Below are positions 17,135 through 25,818 of a stretch of 64,000 bases of DNA, in pieces; within the stretch, counting starts at the first letter, position 1; each line of letters starts with the position of its first letter. This DNA is from Natrinema versiforme JCM 10478 (GTDB taxonomy: Archaea; Halobacteriota; Halobacteria; Halobacteriales; Natrialbaceae). The stretch is from NCBI RefSeq assembly GCF_000337195.1, contig NZ_AOID01000021.1, positions 37,227 to 101,226 of the forward strand, written 5' to 3'. Made by a program: the position numbers and the translations under genes. Under the pieces are notes generated by a model that was not told the origin of the DNA, made no database searches, and saw only the letters and a program-made list of their open reading frames with translations.

Positions 17135-18517
17135 ATGTCTGGTAAATACGACCTCGTAATCGTCGGCGGTGGTATCAGTGGCGCGTCGCTTCTGTACACG
17201 ACCGCGAAGTTCACTGATATCGACTCGATCGCGCTGATCGAGAAGGAATCGGAGATCGCAGCGATCAACTCCCACCACACGAACAACTCCCAGACCCTCC
17301 ACTTCGGGGACATCGAGACCAATTACACGCTCGAGAAGGCCGAAGAGGTCAAAGAGGGGGCGGAACTCCTCGCGGGGTATCTGGAGAACCACGACGCCGA
17401 CCGGGAGATGCATTCGAAACGCAGCAAGATGGTGCTCGGGGTTGGCGACGAGGAGGTCGACCAACTCGAGCAGCGATACGAGGAGGAGGGCTTCGGCGAC
17501 CTCTATCCGAAGCTCCGACCGATCGAACGCGAGGAGATCGCTGAACTCGAGCCCAAGGTCGTCGAGGGCCGCGATCCCTCGAAGGACATGCTCGCGCTCC
17601 AGACGCCGGACGGCTACGTCGTCGACTACGGCGAGACGACGAAGTCCTTCGTCGAGCAGGCAAGCGAGGAGGCAAACGTCGACATCTACACCGGGACGAA
17701 AGTCGAGGACATCACGCCGACGCTCGACGGGTACACGATCGAGACCGACGACGGCCGGTTCGACTCCGACGCCGCCGTCGTCGCCGCCGGCTCGCACAGC
17801 CTCCAGATCGCGAAGGAACTCGGCTACGGCCAGGACAAGGTCTTGCTCCCCATCGCCGGGAGCTTCTTCCTCGCGGACGACCTCCTGAACGGCAAGGTCT
17901 ACACGCTCCAGATGAAGAAACTGCCCTTCGCCGCGGTCCACGGAGACGCCGACGTCCACGACGGCAGCGTCACGCGGTTCGGACCGACCGCGAAACTCGT
18001 GCCCACCCTCGAGCGCGGCCGCATCTCGACGGTCAAGGACTTCCTCGACGTGTTCGGACTGAACGCGGCGGCGTTCCTGAGCTACGCCAACATCCTCTCC
18101 GATCGCATCCTCCTGCCGTACGTGCTCCGGAACCTCGTCTATGACCTCCCGAACGTCGGCCGGAAACAGTTCCTGCCCCACGTCCAGAAGGTCGTCCCGA
18201 GCGTCGAACTCGAGGACATCGAACGCGCCAAGGGCTACGGCGGCGTTCGCCCCCAGATCGTCGATACGAAGAACAAGTCCCTGGACATGGGCGAGGCCAA
18301 AATCGTCGGCGACGACATCATCTTCAACATCACGCCGTCGCCGGGTGCCTCGACCTGTCTCAAAAACGCCATGCGCGACACGCACACGCTGCTCGAGTTC
18401 CTCGACGGCGACTACGAGTTCGACGAGGACGCCTTCCGGTCGGAGACGATCGACAACTTCCCGCGCGGCGACGACTCGGACGGCAAGAAAGTGGCTGCAC
18501 CCGACGCCGACGACTAA
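17135..18517 (+). CDS. FAD-dependent oxidoreductase, malate:quinone oxidoreductase-like
   Basis: A 460-residue flavoprotein. It begins with the FAD-binding YDLVIVGGGISGASLL, then ALIEKESEIAAINSHHTNNS. The NSQTLHFGDIETNYTLEKA stretch and GRDPSKDMLALQTPDGYVVD match the malate:quinone oxidoreductase (Mqo) branch rather than glycine or glycerol oxidases. The C-terminus has a typical block, NITPSPGASTCLKNAMRDT. Mqo enzymes oxidise malate to oxaloacetate and pass electrons to the quinone pool at the membrane face. The substrate is inferred from family likeness; L-2-hydroxyglutarate oxidation is an alternative. Confidence 0.82.
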   Translation: MSGKYDLVIVGGGISGASLLYTTAKFTDIDSIALIEKESEIAAINSHHTNNSQTLHFGDIETNYTLEKAEEVKEGAELLAGYLENHDADREMHSKRSKMVLGVGDEEVDQLEQRYEEEGFGDLYPKLRPIEREEIAELEPKVVEGRDPSKDMLALQTPDGYVVDYGETTKSFVEQASEEANVDIYTGTKVEDITPTLDGYTIETDDGRFDSDAAVVAAGSHSLQIAKELGYGQDKVLLPIAGSFFLADDLLNGKVYTLQMKKLPFAAVHGDADVHDGSVTRFGPTAKLVPTLERGRISTVKDFLDVFGLNAAAFLSYANILSDRILLPYVLRNLVYDLPNVGRKQFLPHVQKVVPSVELEDIERAKGYGGVRPQIVDTKNKSLDMGEAKIVGDDIIFNITPSPGASTCLKNAMRDTHTLLEFLDGDYEFDEDAFRSETIDNFPRGDDSDGKKVAAPDADD

Positions 18518-18628
18518 CTGACTCGCCACGTCGACTCCGTTCGATCGGTTTCTATTCTCTCGTGTCTCGCCCGACAGCGGGCGATTCGAAGGGGCCGGGA
18601 CGCGCCGATGCCGTCTGACGTGATCAGC

Positions 18629-19093
18629 CTATTCTCCGCGCTCGCTCGAGCCGTTCCCCATCCGCTCGGTGTAATCCCAACTGTAGATCTCTCGGGGCTC
18701 GATTCGGATCCGAACCTCGTCGCGGTCGTCGTCGAGCAACCGGTCGGCGAGCGGCGAGTCCGTGTCGCCGAGGTAGCGCTCGACGAGATCGCGCAGCACT
18801 GCCGTGGCGTTTTCCGAGGAGATATCGACGGTTCCGTTGCCCCTGATCCCACGGTAGGGGACCCGATTCGTCGAGATATCGAAGGCGATCTCCGGGTCGT
18901 TCCGCAGGAACCGAACCACGTCGGCGTTCGCTTGCGTCGCACACTCGAGCGAGCCGTCGCGGTAGCGATACCACAGCGTGACGAGCCAGAGCGAGCCGTC
19001 CGGTCTGTGGGTGGCGAGCCGGACCGGGATCGTTGCTTCCTGCAGGAAGTCCTCGATGTCGCCCTCGGTCCACGCGCCGCGGAAATCGGTCAT
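18629..19093 (-). CDS. PPOX-fold flavin/F420-binding protein
   Basis: A 154-residue split-barrel protein: FLQEATIPVRLATHRPDG, then LWLVTLWYRYRDGSLECAT and VVRFLRNDPEIAFDIST. These are the flavin-binding strands of the pyridoxamine-phosphate-oxidase fold. The C-terminal half (VRIRIEPREIYSWDYTERM) is the usual last strand. Only about 25% of positions visibly match the shorter PPOX protein at 323-724, so the two are probably not a recent duplicate. Cytoplasmic; substrate unknown. Confidence 0.85.
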   Translation of the reverse strand: MTDFRGAWTEGDIEDFLQEATIPVRLATHRPDGSLWLVTLWYRYRDGSLECATQANADVVRFLRNDPEIAFDISTNRVPYRGIRGNGTVDISSENATAVLRDLVERYLGDTDSPLADRLLDDDRDEVRIRIEPREIYSWDYTERMGNGSSERGE

Positions 19094-19131
19094 GCTCGAA
19101 CCGTTCGGGGCGGAATTTGAAAAAGCCCGAC

Positions 19132-20157
19132 CTAACGACGGGGTTCGGCTCGGACCGCAACGCTGCTGTTCTCGCTCTGGGGAGCCGTCTGGGCCGGCTC
19201 CCGTCCGCTCTCCGTGGCAGTCGCGCCGGTCTCTGCCGATCCGAGCAGGTCCGTCTGAAACGACTGCTCGTAGGAGAGAAAGTCCAGCGGGACCTCCCGC
19301 TCAGTGCCGCCGTACTCGAGGGTCGCGTTGAACTCGACGCTCAGGTTCGAGGTCTCGTCGTTTCGGACGTGCGTGACCCACCACTCGTCGAGGTCGTCGG
19401 TGTCGATCGCCGCGCCGGCCTCGAGGGTCTGGGTGCTGTCCGGCGAGAGCACGACCTGTTCGCCGGCGACGCCCTGTCCCACGACGATCCCGTTCAACCG
19501 GACGGTGTACCCGATCTCCGCGATCGGAATCGGGAGCGCCGTCGGATTGGTCACGGTGGCCGACGCGTCGATCGGCGTTCGGTTTTCGGTGGCGTTGCCC
19601 CACCGGGCGTCCGTCGCTTCGACGACGAACAACGTCTGCCCGCTGGCTCGAAATTCGCGTCGCTCGTCGGTTCGTAACGGCTCGAGCAGGTCCGTCTGTA
19701 CGGTCCGGGTTCGCGTCAACCGGTCCGCTGGATACTGGACACCCGCGTAGTCGACGGCGACCTCGGGGTCGATCCGCACCGTCGTCGTCTCGTCGTTGGC
19801 GACGTGGGAGGTCCACCAGTCCGGGATCTCGTCGTTGTCGATCCACGTCGACACGGACACCTCGCTCTCGCGACCGGTGACGGTCAGGCCCTCCTCGCTC
19901 CCCGTCGCGACATCGATGCCGTTGAGTCGGACCGTATACGAGATGTCCGCCGCGGCGTCGCCGACGCGAAGCAGTCGCGGGTTATCGACGGTGACGGTGG
20001 TTTCCACTTCGGTGCGCTCGTCCGTGACCGTTCCCCACTCGTTGTCGACCGATTCGACCTGCGGTCGGTCTACCGCGAACAGCCCGTAGCCCGCGGCTGC
20101 GACGAGCAGGACGATCGCGACGAGAATCACCGTCCACGTCCGGCGGCTTGGTCCCAT
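19132..20157 (-). CDS. Membrane-anchored protein with two WHy/LEA-14-type domains
   Basis: A 341-residue protein. One N-terminal helix (TVILVAIVLLVAAAGYGLFA) anchors it, with the rest probably outside. Two tandem domains of about 130 residues follow. Each has a strand-rich pattern with ...VTVDNPRLLRVGDAAADISYTV and ...ATVTNPTALPIPIAEIGYTV, then LNGIDVATG or LNGIVVGQG, and DNDEIPDWWTSHV or DTDDLDEWWVTHV. These are the marks of the water-stress/LEA type 2 fold. A Ser/Thr/Glu-rich tail ends the protein. The domain is common in haloarchaea; its role is unknown but may be to stabilise the envelope under low water activity. Confidence 0.8.
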   Translation of the reverse strand: MGPSRRTWTVILVAIVLLVAAAGYGLFAVDRPQVESVDNEWGTVTDERTEVETTVTVDNPRLLRVGDAAADISYTVRLNGIDVATGSEEGLTVTGRESEVSVSTWIDNDEIPDWWTSHVANDETTTVRIDPEVAVDYAGVQYPADRLTRTRTVQTDLLEPLRTDERREFRASGQTLFVVEATDARWGNATENRTPIDASATVTNPTALPIPIAEIGYTVRLNGIVVGQGVAGEQVVLSPDSTQTLEAGAAIDTDDLDEWWVTHVRNDETSNLSVEFNATLEYGGTEREVPLDFLSYEQSFQTDLLGSAETGATATESGREPAQTAPQSENSSVAVRAEPRR

Positions 20158-20410
20158 CTATCGAATTCCCTTCGCGGCCGTAGTTCGACCCGCGCGTTAC
20201 ACGTTCAAGCCGTTGAAGTCCGGGGGGTGGCTGTCCGGAGGACGGCTCGACGAACAGCGACCAGTGGGCACGCGGAGCGTCTCGAGCAGTCCCGCCTCTC
20301 GGTCCGACCCCGCCGTCGGCCTCCTCGCGGTACCGACTGTTCACTATCTAGCCCCTATTTATTCGATCCGCCCGACGGCACCGATAGAGCCGGTTCGCGG
20401 CTTAGGACCA

Positions 20411-20509
20411 ATGACAGGCACCGAATTCGACACCGGCCACGCCGACCGCCCGACGACCGCAGGCTGGGCAGTCGCAGGCACCACCGCCATCGCAACGTAT
20501 CACTTATGA
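20411..20509 (+). CDS. Possible 32-residue peptide
   Basis: An ATG frame reading MTGTEFDTGHADRPTTAGWA, then VAGTTAIATYHL and TGA. The C-terminal half could be a short membrane segment. The stop overlaps the start of a second mini-frame at 20506 by ATGA, and that frame in turn overlaps the antiporter start. No database check is possible here, so it is listed as a candidate only. Confidence 0.25.
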   Translation: MTGTEFDTGHADRPTTAGWAVAGTTAIATYHL

Positions 20510-20543
20510 CCGCCAGATCAGTGCGGATTTCACTACGATTTCC

Positions 20544-21929
20544 ATGAGACGACGAGTGCTCGGCGCGATAGCGGCCGCAGTCGCATTGACACTCCCCTGG
20601 GTCGTCGTATCAGGGGCCACCGACCTCCTCCCCCGGCTCGCGGCGGCTGTCGGGGTCGAGTATCAACCGCCGGGCGCGCTCGCCAGCCTCTCGACCATCG
20701 GGACGGTATTCGTGACCGGCCTCGCCGTCCTCGGGTCGGCGTTTCTCCTCACGTGGGCCGCCGAAACGGCTGAAAAGGACGTCCCACAGGCCTTTGCGAT
20801 CGCGGTGCTCGCGGTGTTAGCGGTCGCGCCCGAGTACGCCGTCGACGCGCTCTACGCGTGGAACGCGGGCGTGTTCGCGGGCACCGAACGCGGGATCGAG
20901 GCCGGCAACCTGGCCGTCGCCAACATGACCGGCGCGAACCGGATCCTCATCGGGATCGGCTGGGCCGGCGTCGCCCTCTTTACGATCTACCGAGCGGGCG
21001 CATCGACCGACCCCGCGGTCGAGGAGCGCTCCGGCTTCCTCTCCGATGTCGTGATCCTCGACCGGGAGATCGGTCTCGAGATCGTGTTCCTGCTGGTCGC
21101 GACGCTCTGGGCGTTCCTCGTCCCCCTCAACGGCGGGATCGATATCTACGACATGCTGTTTCTGGTCGGCCTGTACGTCTGCTACATCGCGGTGATCCTC
21201 CGCGGCGAGGTCGAACCCGACATGGACCACGTCGGCGTCCCGGCGTATCTCCAGAGTTTTTCCAAACCGCGCCGGATCGCGACCGTCTTCGCCCTCTTCG
21301 CCTGCTCCGGGGTCCTGATCTTCACCGCCGTCGAGCCCTTTGCCCACGGGCTCGAGTACCTCGGCGAGAGCGTCGGCATCCCCTCCTTTTTCATGATTCA
21401 GTGGATCGCGCCGCTGGCCTCCGAAGCGCCGGAGCTCATCGTCGTCGTCTACCTGGTGAACAAGGCGCGCTCGACGGCGGGATTCAACGCGCTCATCTCG
21501 TCGAAACTCAACCAGTGGACGCTGCTCATCGGAACGCTCGTCGTCGTCCACTCCCTCGCGCTGGGCAAGTACGGCGTGCTCGCGTTCGACTTCAAGCAGT
21601 CGGCCGAGATCTGGATCACTGCCGCGCAGTCGTTTTTCGCCGTCTCGCTCCTGATCCGGTTTGAAATCTCGGTTCGGGAAGCGATCACGCTGCTCGTCCT
21701 GTTCCTCTCGCAGGTCTTCCTCGAGTTCGCCCTCATCCGCGAGTTCGTCACGCTCCCGGTCTCGAGTACCGAACTCTTGCTCGTCTACACCACGATCTAC
21801 ATGGTGCTCGGGACGGTGCTATTCGTCCGCCGCCGGAAAGCGTTCGGACGGCTGGTCCGTCGAACCGCGGGCACGATCGGTGACGCGATGTCGCCCGGCG
21901 GGGAGACACCCCAGAGCGCCGACGACTGA
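20544..21929 (+). CDS. Sodium:calcium antiporter (CaCA family)
   Basis: A 461-residue membrane protein with about 11 to 12 hydrophobic helices. Two inverted regions carry the exchanger signatures: AVAPEYAVDALYAWNAG and NLAVANMTGANRILIG in the first half, and WIAPLASEAPELIVVVYLVN in the second, with the acidic Glu that binds Ca2+ or Na+ in APE. A central loop (ILRGEVEPDMDHVGVPAYL) is cytoplasmic. It ends in a basic tail (RRRKAFGRLVRRTAGTIGDA). Likely role: Ca2+ extrusion driven by the sodium gradient. The start ATG is the first in its frame and overlaps a short upstream frame by ATGA. Confidence 0.88.
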   Translation: MRRRVLGAIAAAVALTLPWVVVSGATDLLPRLAAAVGVEYQPPGALASLSTIGTVFVTGLAVLGSAFLLTWAAETAEKDVPQAFAIAVLAVLAVAPEYAVDALYAWNAGVFAGTERGIEAGNLAVANMTGANRILIGIGWAGVALFTIYRAGASTDPAVEERSGFLSDVVILDREIGLEIVFLLVATLWAFLVPLNGGIDIYDMLFLVGLYVCYIAVILRGEVEPDMDHVGVPAYLQSFSKPRRIATVFALFACSGVLIFTAVEPFAHGLEYLGESVGIPSFFMIQWIAPLASEAPELIVVVYLVNKARSTAGFNALISSKLNQWTLLIGTLVVVHSLALGKYGVLAFDFKQSAEIWITAAQSFFAVSLLIRFEISVREAITLLVLFLSQVFLEFALIREFVTLPVSSTELLLVYTTIYMVLGTVLFVRRRKAFGRLVRRTAGTIGDAMSPGGETPQSADD

Positions 21930-21976
21930 CGTCGCCGGCCACAGGGCTACGTTCGTCGGTGTCGTTGTCCCTGTCA

Positions 21977-22716
21977 ATGCTCTCGAGCGGTCCGTTGCGT
22001 TCCGAGACGGCACTTCCCCTCGCAGCTGCGATCATCCTCGCCGCCGTTCACCTTGTCGCCGGTCGGCTGGGCGTCGGCGGCCGGATTCCCCGGAGCCGGT
22101 GGCTGTCGATCGCCGGCGGCGTCTCGGTCGCGTACGTGTTCGTCCACCTCCTCCCCGAGGTCCGAGAAGCTGCGGCGACGCTCGCCGAACGCGGCCCCGC
22201 GACCGCCGTCGCCGAGAGCCACGGCTACCTGATCGCCCTCCTCGGCTTCGTCGTCTTCTACGGCCTCGAGCAACTCGCTCAGTGGACCACCGACGAGCGG
22301 AGACGAACGAACGAGCCCGCCGGAGCGGGGCTGTTCTGGGTCCACGTTGGAGCGTTCGCCGCCTACAACGGGATCGTCGGCTACCTCCTGTGGGATCGCG
22401 AACTCGGCAGCCTGGTCCTGTTTCCGTCGCGATGGCGCTGCACTTTCTCGTCACTGACGACGGCCTGCGGACCCATCACGGCGCGACGTACCACCGCCGC
22501 GGACGGTGGGTGTTGTCGGCGGCGGTACTCGCCGGATTCGGCGGCGGGTACGTCCTCGCGGACGCCGAACTCCTCCTCGCGGTGTTCGTGCCGTTTCTGT
22601 CCGGTGGCATTATTCTCAACGCGATCAAGGACGAACTGCCATCCGACCGCGAGAGCCGGTTCTGGGCGTTCGCGGGCGGGGCGGCAAGCTACGCCGCGCT
22701 GTTGCTGTTCGTCTGA
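21977..22716 (+). pseudogene. Membrane protein gene split by a one-base frameshift
   Basis: Two frames together make one protein of about 245 residues with at least seven hydrophobic segments. The first frame runs from ATG at 21977 (MLSSGPLRSETALPLAAA) to GYLLWDRELGSLVLF. The second continues with SVAMALHFLVTDDG to GGAASYAALLLFV and the stop at 22716. The shift falls at 22421-22424, in CCTGTTTCCGTC; one added T or C would restore the frame. The motif YVFVHLLPEV and the late LSGGIILNAIKDELP recall ZIP-type metal transporters, but weakly. Either a real inactivated gene or a sequencing error in the T-run. Confidence 0.8.
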
Positions 22717-22815
22717 CTGTCGGCGGTCGTCTCAGTCTATTCGACGTGGCCGACTGCAGCCGGTTTCGGTGCCCTCGAACGGGAGCGTTTTACTACTTCG
22801 CTGTAATCGTCCGCT

Positions 22816-23259
22816 ATGAAACTTCGACGGCCGCGCCGGCCGCGCGATTTCCGGCTCGCGGACTCGGCACAGCAGATCGTCGGCGGGTTCCTGCTCGCCG
22901 GTCCCTTCGTCGTCACCGAAGAGGTCTGGGACCTCGCGAAGAGCATGAACCTCTTTCAGGCGATCGGAACGGTGATCCTAGTGTTCGGCATCGGCTACGG
23001 GGCGCTGTACACGGCGGACACGACCCGCGACGTAGACGACGAACAGGAGGTCGGCGGCATCCCGCTTCGGTTTATCTCGCTGATGGTCGTCTCGTTCGGC
23101 GCGGTAACGCTGCTCGCGTTGTTACTCGACGCACCCGATACGTTCCTCGGGGACGAAACGACCAGCGTGGCCGTGAAGACGACGATCAAGGCTGTGAGCG
23201 TCGGCTCGGTGTTCAGCGTCGTCGGCGCGGCGACGGCCGACAGCATCTTCGCGAAATAG
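22816..23259 (+). CDS. DUF2391-type integral membrane protein
   Basis: A 147-residue protein with about four helices. The N-terminus is basic (MKLRRPRRPRDF), then QQIVGGFLLAGPFVVTEEVWDLA, FQAIGTVILVFGIGYGALYT, FISLMVVSFGAVTLLALLLDAP and a last segment with KTTIKAVSVGSVFSVVGAAT. The pattern fits the DUF2391 family, for which no function is known. The gene lies about 100 bases after the frameshifted membrane gene and reads the same way, so the two may share a transcript. Confidence 0.72.
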   Translation: MKLRRPRRPRDFRLADSAQQIVGGFLLAGPFVVTEEVWDLAKSMNLFQAIGTVILVFGIGYGALYTADTTRDVDDEQEVGGIPLRFISLMVVSFGAVTLLALLLDAPDTFLGDETTSVAVKTTIKAVSVGSVFSVVGAATADSIFAK

Positions 23260-23329
23260 TCGCTGATCGGTCCGCTCGAGGGGGCGACTCGAGAGCGCCA
23301 ACGCGATTTCAGGACCCTGCAGTGAGCGG

Positions 23330-24160
23330 CTAGAGGTACGAATCGTCGTACGATTCCTCGGAGCGTTCCGCGTGCTCGTTCCCGCAATCGCTGCACTCGA
23401 GGCGATCCATCTCTGCCATCGAGACGTCGAGGGAGCCGCAGTTCGCGCAGTAGAAGCCGTACTGGTCCGTGTGCGCTTCGTCCTCGTAGGTGACGTAAAA
23501 CGGTGCCGCGTTGCCGGACTCCGCTTCCTCCTCCCGGGCGACGTACACCGTCGCGCCGTCGTCGGTCGTCGCCGTCAACTGGCCGTCCGTCGTCTCCGTC
23601 TCGGGGAACTCGTCGGCCTGCGCGTCCTCGCTGTCCGCTCGCGACTCCGTCGGGAGGTCCACGTCGACGTCCGCGTCCGTGTACACGTACTTCACGAGGG
23701 ACTCACCGGCGACCTCGATGCTCCGGTCCCCGTTGTGCTCGAGGCCGAACCGTTCGACGAACTGGTGGCCTTCGGTGTTCGCCTCGAGGACGGTGGCGCA
23801 GACGTGCTCGGCCCCCCGATCGCGGAGCGTCTCGCTCGCGGTCTCGTAGAGCTCCGTCCCGATCCCCTTCCCTCGGTGTTCGGGATCGACGAAGAGCCAG
23901 TTCACTTCGCCCCACTCGTCCTCGAGTCGGCCTTCGACGAACCCGGCGATGACCGTGCCCTCGATCTCGTCGCCGGTCTCGACGACGTGGAGCAGCGTGC
24001 CCTCGTCGCCGATCTTGTCGGCGACGGTGTCATCGCCGAACTGATCGTCGGTCATCCCGTCGATCTGTCCCGGACTGAGTCTGAACGACGTCGTCATCGA
24101 ACTGTCTATGACTTCCCGAATCCGCTCGGCCTCGTCCGGCTCCGGTTCCCGAATCTCCAT
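23330..24160 (-). CDS. GNAT acetyltransferase with a C-terminal zinc-ribbon domain
   Basis: A 276-residue protein. Residues 1 to about 160 form a GNAT domain: MEIREPEPDEAERIREVID at the start, WLFVDPEHRGKGIGTELYET as the acetyl-CoA-binding motif A (RGKGIGT at 96-102) and EHVCATVLEANTEG. An acidic linker (SRADSEDAQADEFPETETTD) joins a second, strand-rich part. That part ends in YCANCGSLDVSMAEMDR and LECSDCGNEH, a CxxC...CxxC ribbon. The substrate is unknown. The ribbon may bind a nucleic acid or a protein. ATG at 24160 is preferred over upstream codons. Confidence 0.85.
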   Translation of the reverse strand: MEIREPEPDEAERIREVIDSSMTTSFRLSPGQIDGMTDDQFGDDTVADKIGDEGTLLHVVETGDEIEGTVIAGFVEGRLEDEWGEVNWLFVDPEHRGKGIGTELYETASETLRDRGAEHVCATVLEANTEGHQFVERFGLEHNGDRSIEVAGESLVKYVYTDADVDVDLPTESRADSEDAQADEFPETETTDGQLTATTDDGATVYVAREEEAESGNAAPFYVTYEDEAHTDQYGFYCANCGSLDVSMAEMDRLECSDCGNEHAERSEESYDDSYL

Positions 24161-24296
24161 ATCGGATACTCGGTATCGTCCCGGATAAGATGGCTGCAGG
24201 CGGGGACATGCGGACTTATTTGGGGGTCCCACCCCGTCGGCCTGCCGGCCGCCGCCTCGCCACGACCCCGCGTGAACCGGGCCGCTCGAGCGGGAG

Positions 24297-24719
24297 TTAC
24301 GCGTCGCCCCTGCCGGTGACGACCACCGGGCGGTCCGAACTGAGGATGATCCCCTGCGTCGTGCTGCCGAAGATCGCCTTCCCGACCGGCGAGCGCTTCC
24401 GGCCGCCGAGGATGATCGAGTCGACGTCGTAGTCCTCGGCCGCCTCGAGGATGTCGTCTTCCGTGTCGCCGCTGTCCTCGAGGATCGTCACCTCGACGCC
24501 GTCGTCCTCGAGGGCCTCCCGTGCGCGGCGGACGGAACTGATCCGGGAGGCCGATTTGAACTTCTCGAACTCCTGTGGGAGTTCGTTGCTGTCCTCGGTA
24601 AAGACGAACAGAATGTACGCTTCGACCTCGTTCTCGGCGTTCGGTAACGACGTGACGTAGTTTGCCTGTGCCAGCGCGCGCTCTTCGTTCGCATCGACGG
24701 GCATCAAGACGCGGTACAT
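24297..24719 (-). CDS. Universal stress protein (UspA family)
   Basis: A 140-residue protein that starts MYRVLMPVDANEERALAQAN and ends with the ATP-binding loop LGGRKRSPVGKAIFGSTTQ and PVVVTGRGD. The Gly pattern of that loop predicts the ATP-binding subgroup. A second in-frame ATG six bases upstream (24725) is possible. The TATA-like box at 24744-24749 lies 28 bases from ATG at 24719, so a leaderless message starting there is the better fit. Probably a cytoplasmic dimer acting in stress survival. Confidence 0.88.
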   Translation of the reverse strand: MYRVLMPVDANEERALAQANYVTSLPNAENEVEAYILFVFTEDSNELPQEFEKFKSASRISSVRRAREALEDDGVEVTILEDSGDTEDDILEAAEDYDVDSIILGGRKRSPVGKAIFGSTTQGIILSSDRPVVVTGRGDA

Positions 24720-24743
24720 GACCATGCGTTCGCATGGCCAGAG

Positions 24744-24749
24744 TATAAA
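24744..24749 (-). promoter_or_regulatory. TATA-like box of the universal stress protein gene
   Basis: TTTATA on the minus strand, centred about 28 bases before ATG at 24719. It is the evidence used for choosing that start. Confidence 0.5.
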
Positions 24750-24826
24750 ACCGTCTCCGACTCCCGCCCTGTGGCGGTTGGTTCTCGAGCGCTCGCAGTC
24801 CACTGGGTCGCGTCTCGACGGCCCGC

Positions 24827-25063
24827 TCAGTCTTCTTCGGTCTCGTCGGTTTCTTCCTCGCCGTCGGTTTCGCCGGCGTCTTCCGCATCCGCTTGGTCGT
24901 CCTCCTCACCCTCGACTTCGACATCCGCCTCGACTTCGATCGTCAGCCCGCCGGCCTCGAGTTCGCCCTCGAACTCGCGTTCGTCCCCGACCTCCATCTC
25001 GAGTTCGGTGGTGTCCACTTCGACTTCGACCTCCACGTCGACGGTGACTTCGGCGTCGTCCAT
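24827..25063 (-). CDS. Small highly acidic protein
   Basis: A 78-residue protein with alternating charged and hydrophobic residues: DDAEVTVDVEVEVEVDTTEL, then MEVGDEREFEGELEAGGLTI and EVEADVEVEGEEDD, followed by a tail of Glu, Asp and Thr. The alternation predicts beta-strands in a small all-beta fold. No membrane segment or known motif is visible. Its repeated GAG/GTC codons make it plausible, but low complexity lowers confidence. The gene is divergent from the Rieske-type gene. Confidence 0.55.
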   Translation of the reverse strand: MDDAEVTVDVEVEVEVDTTELEMEVGDEREFEGELEAGGLTIEVEADVEVEGEEDDQADAEDAGETDGEEETDETEED

Positions 25064-25171
25064 ACACGTTCTTCGCGCGGCTCCCCTTTAGAAATACCGC
25101 GCGCTTTCGCTGACTGCACCCGCACCCGCCCGGTCCGGAACGTATTTTTAGGCTGGCCGAAAAGAGGGTGT

Positions 25172-25732
25172 ATGACCGATCCCGTCCGGGTAACGCTCGA
25201 GGGGACTGACGACTCGACAGCCGCCCGGGTCTACGGCGACGAGGGCGACGTTTCGACCGGCGACGCCACGTTTCGGTTCAGCGTCGACGGAGACAACGAG
25301 GCGGACTCGAGCGACGAGAGTGCCGACGACCCTTCCCCCGACGCTGACTCGGAGAGCGATGATCCCCGATACATCGCGCCGCTCGCGGACGTTCCCGCGG
25401 ACGGAACGCTCCGGTGTGAAGCCCGACGCGACCGCCGCGGAACCGAACTGATCCTCCGGCGGGACGGGAGCGAAGTCTCCGCGTGGCGCAACTCCTGTCC
25501 GCACAAGCCGACGGTCCGGCTCGATCCCGGCTCCGGTGCGATCGTCCGCGACGACCAACTGGTGTGTCACGAACACGGCGCGCGCTTCGAGTGTGATGAC
25601 GGCGTCTGTACGGCCGGGCCGTGTCGCGGTGACGCGCTCGAGGCCGTCGCGGTCACCGTTCGCGACGGGGCCGTCTACCTGACCGACGACCGGTTCGATT
25701 CCTGTCGCCGATTGGACGATCGGCGGGCGTAA
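25172..25732 (+). CDS. Rieske [2Fe-2S] domain protein
   Basis: A 186-residue cytoplasmic protein. A variable acidic N-terminal half (DNEADSSDESADDPSPD) precedes a Rieske ferredoxin domain. The cluster ligands are C109 and H111 in SCPHKP and C132 and H135 in VCHEHGARF. The first box is C-x-H as in Rieske proteins, and the spacing between boxes is about 20 residues. No membrane anchor is visible, so it is probably a soluble electron carrier and not the bc-complex Rieske protein. The ATG at 25172 is preferred because the frame upstream is a shadow of the acidic-protein gene. Confidence 0.88.
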   Translation: MTDPVRVTLEGTDDSTAARVYGDEGDVSTGDATFRFSVDGDNEADSSDESADDPSPDADSESDDPRYIAPLADVPADGTLRCEARRDRRGTELILRRDGSEVSAWRNSCPHKPTVRLDPGSGAIVRDDQLVCHEHGARFECDDGVCTAGPCRGDALEAVAVTVRDGAVYLTDDRFDSCRRLDDRRA

Positions 25733-25818
25733 GATGCCGGCCGCGACCCAACTCCACGGTTGGGTATTTTTCCCGAGTTAACCGTGCAGTTCTTTTGCGA
25801 TCCGATCCAAACAATAGC

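Noticed and set aside
16981-17322. Minus-strand frame overlapping the start of the malate:quinone oxidoreductase-like gene
   Set aside because: Poor composition, no homologous pattern, and it would cover the promoter of the plus-strand gene.
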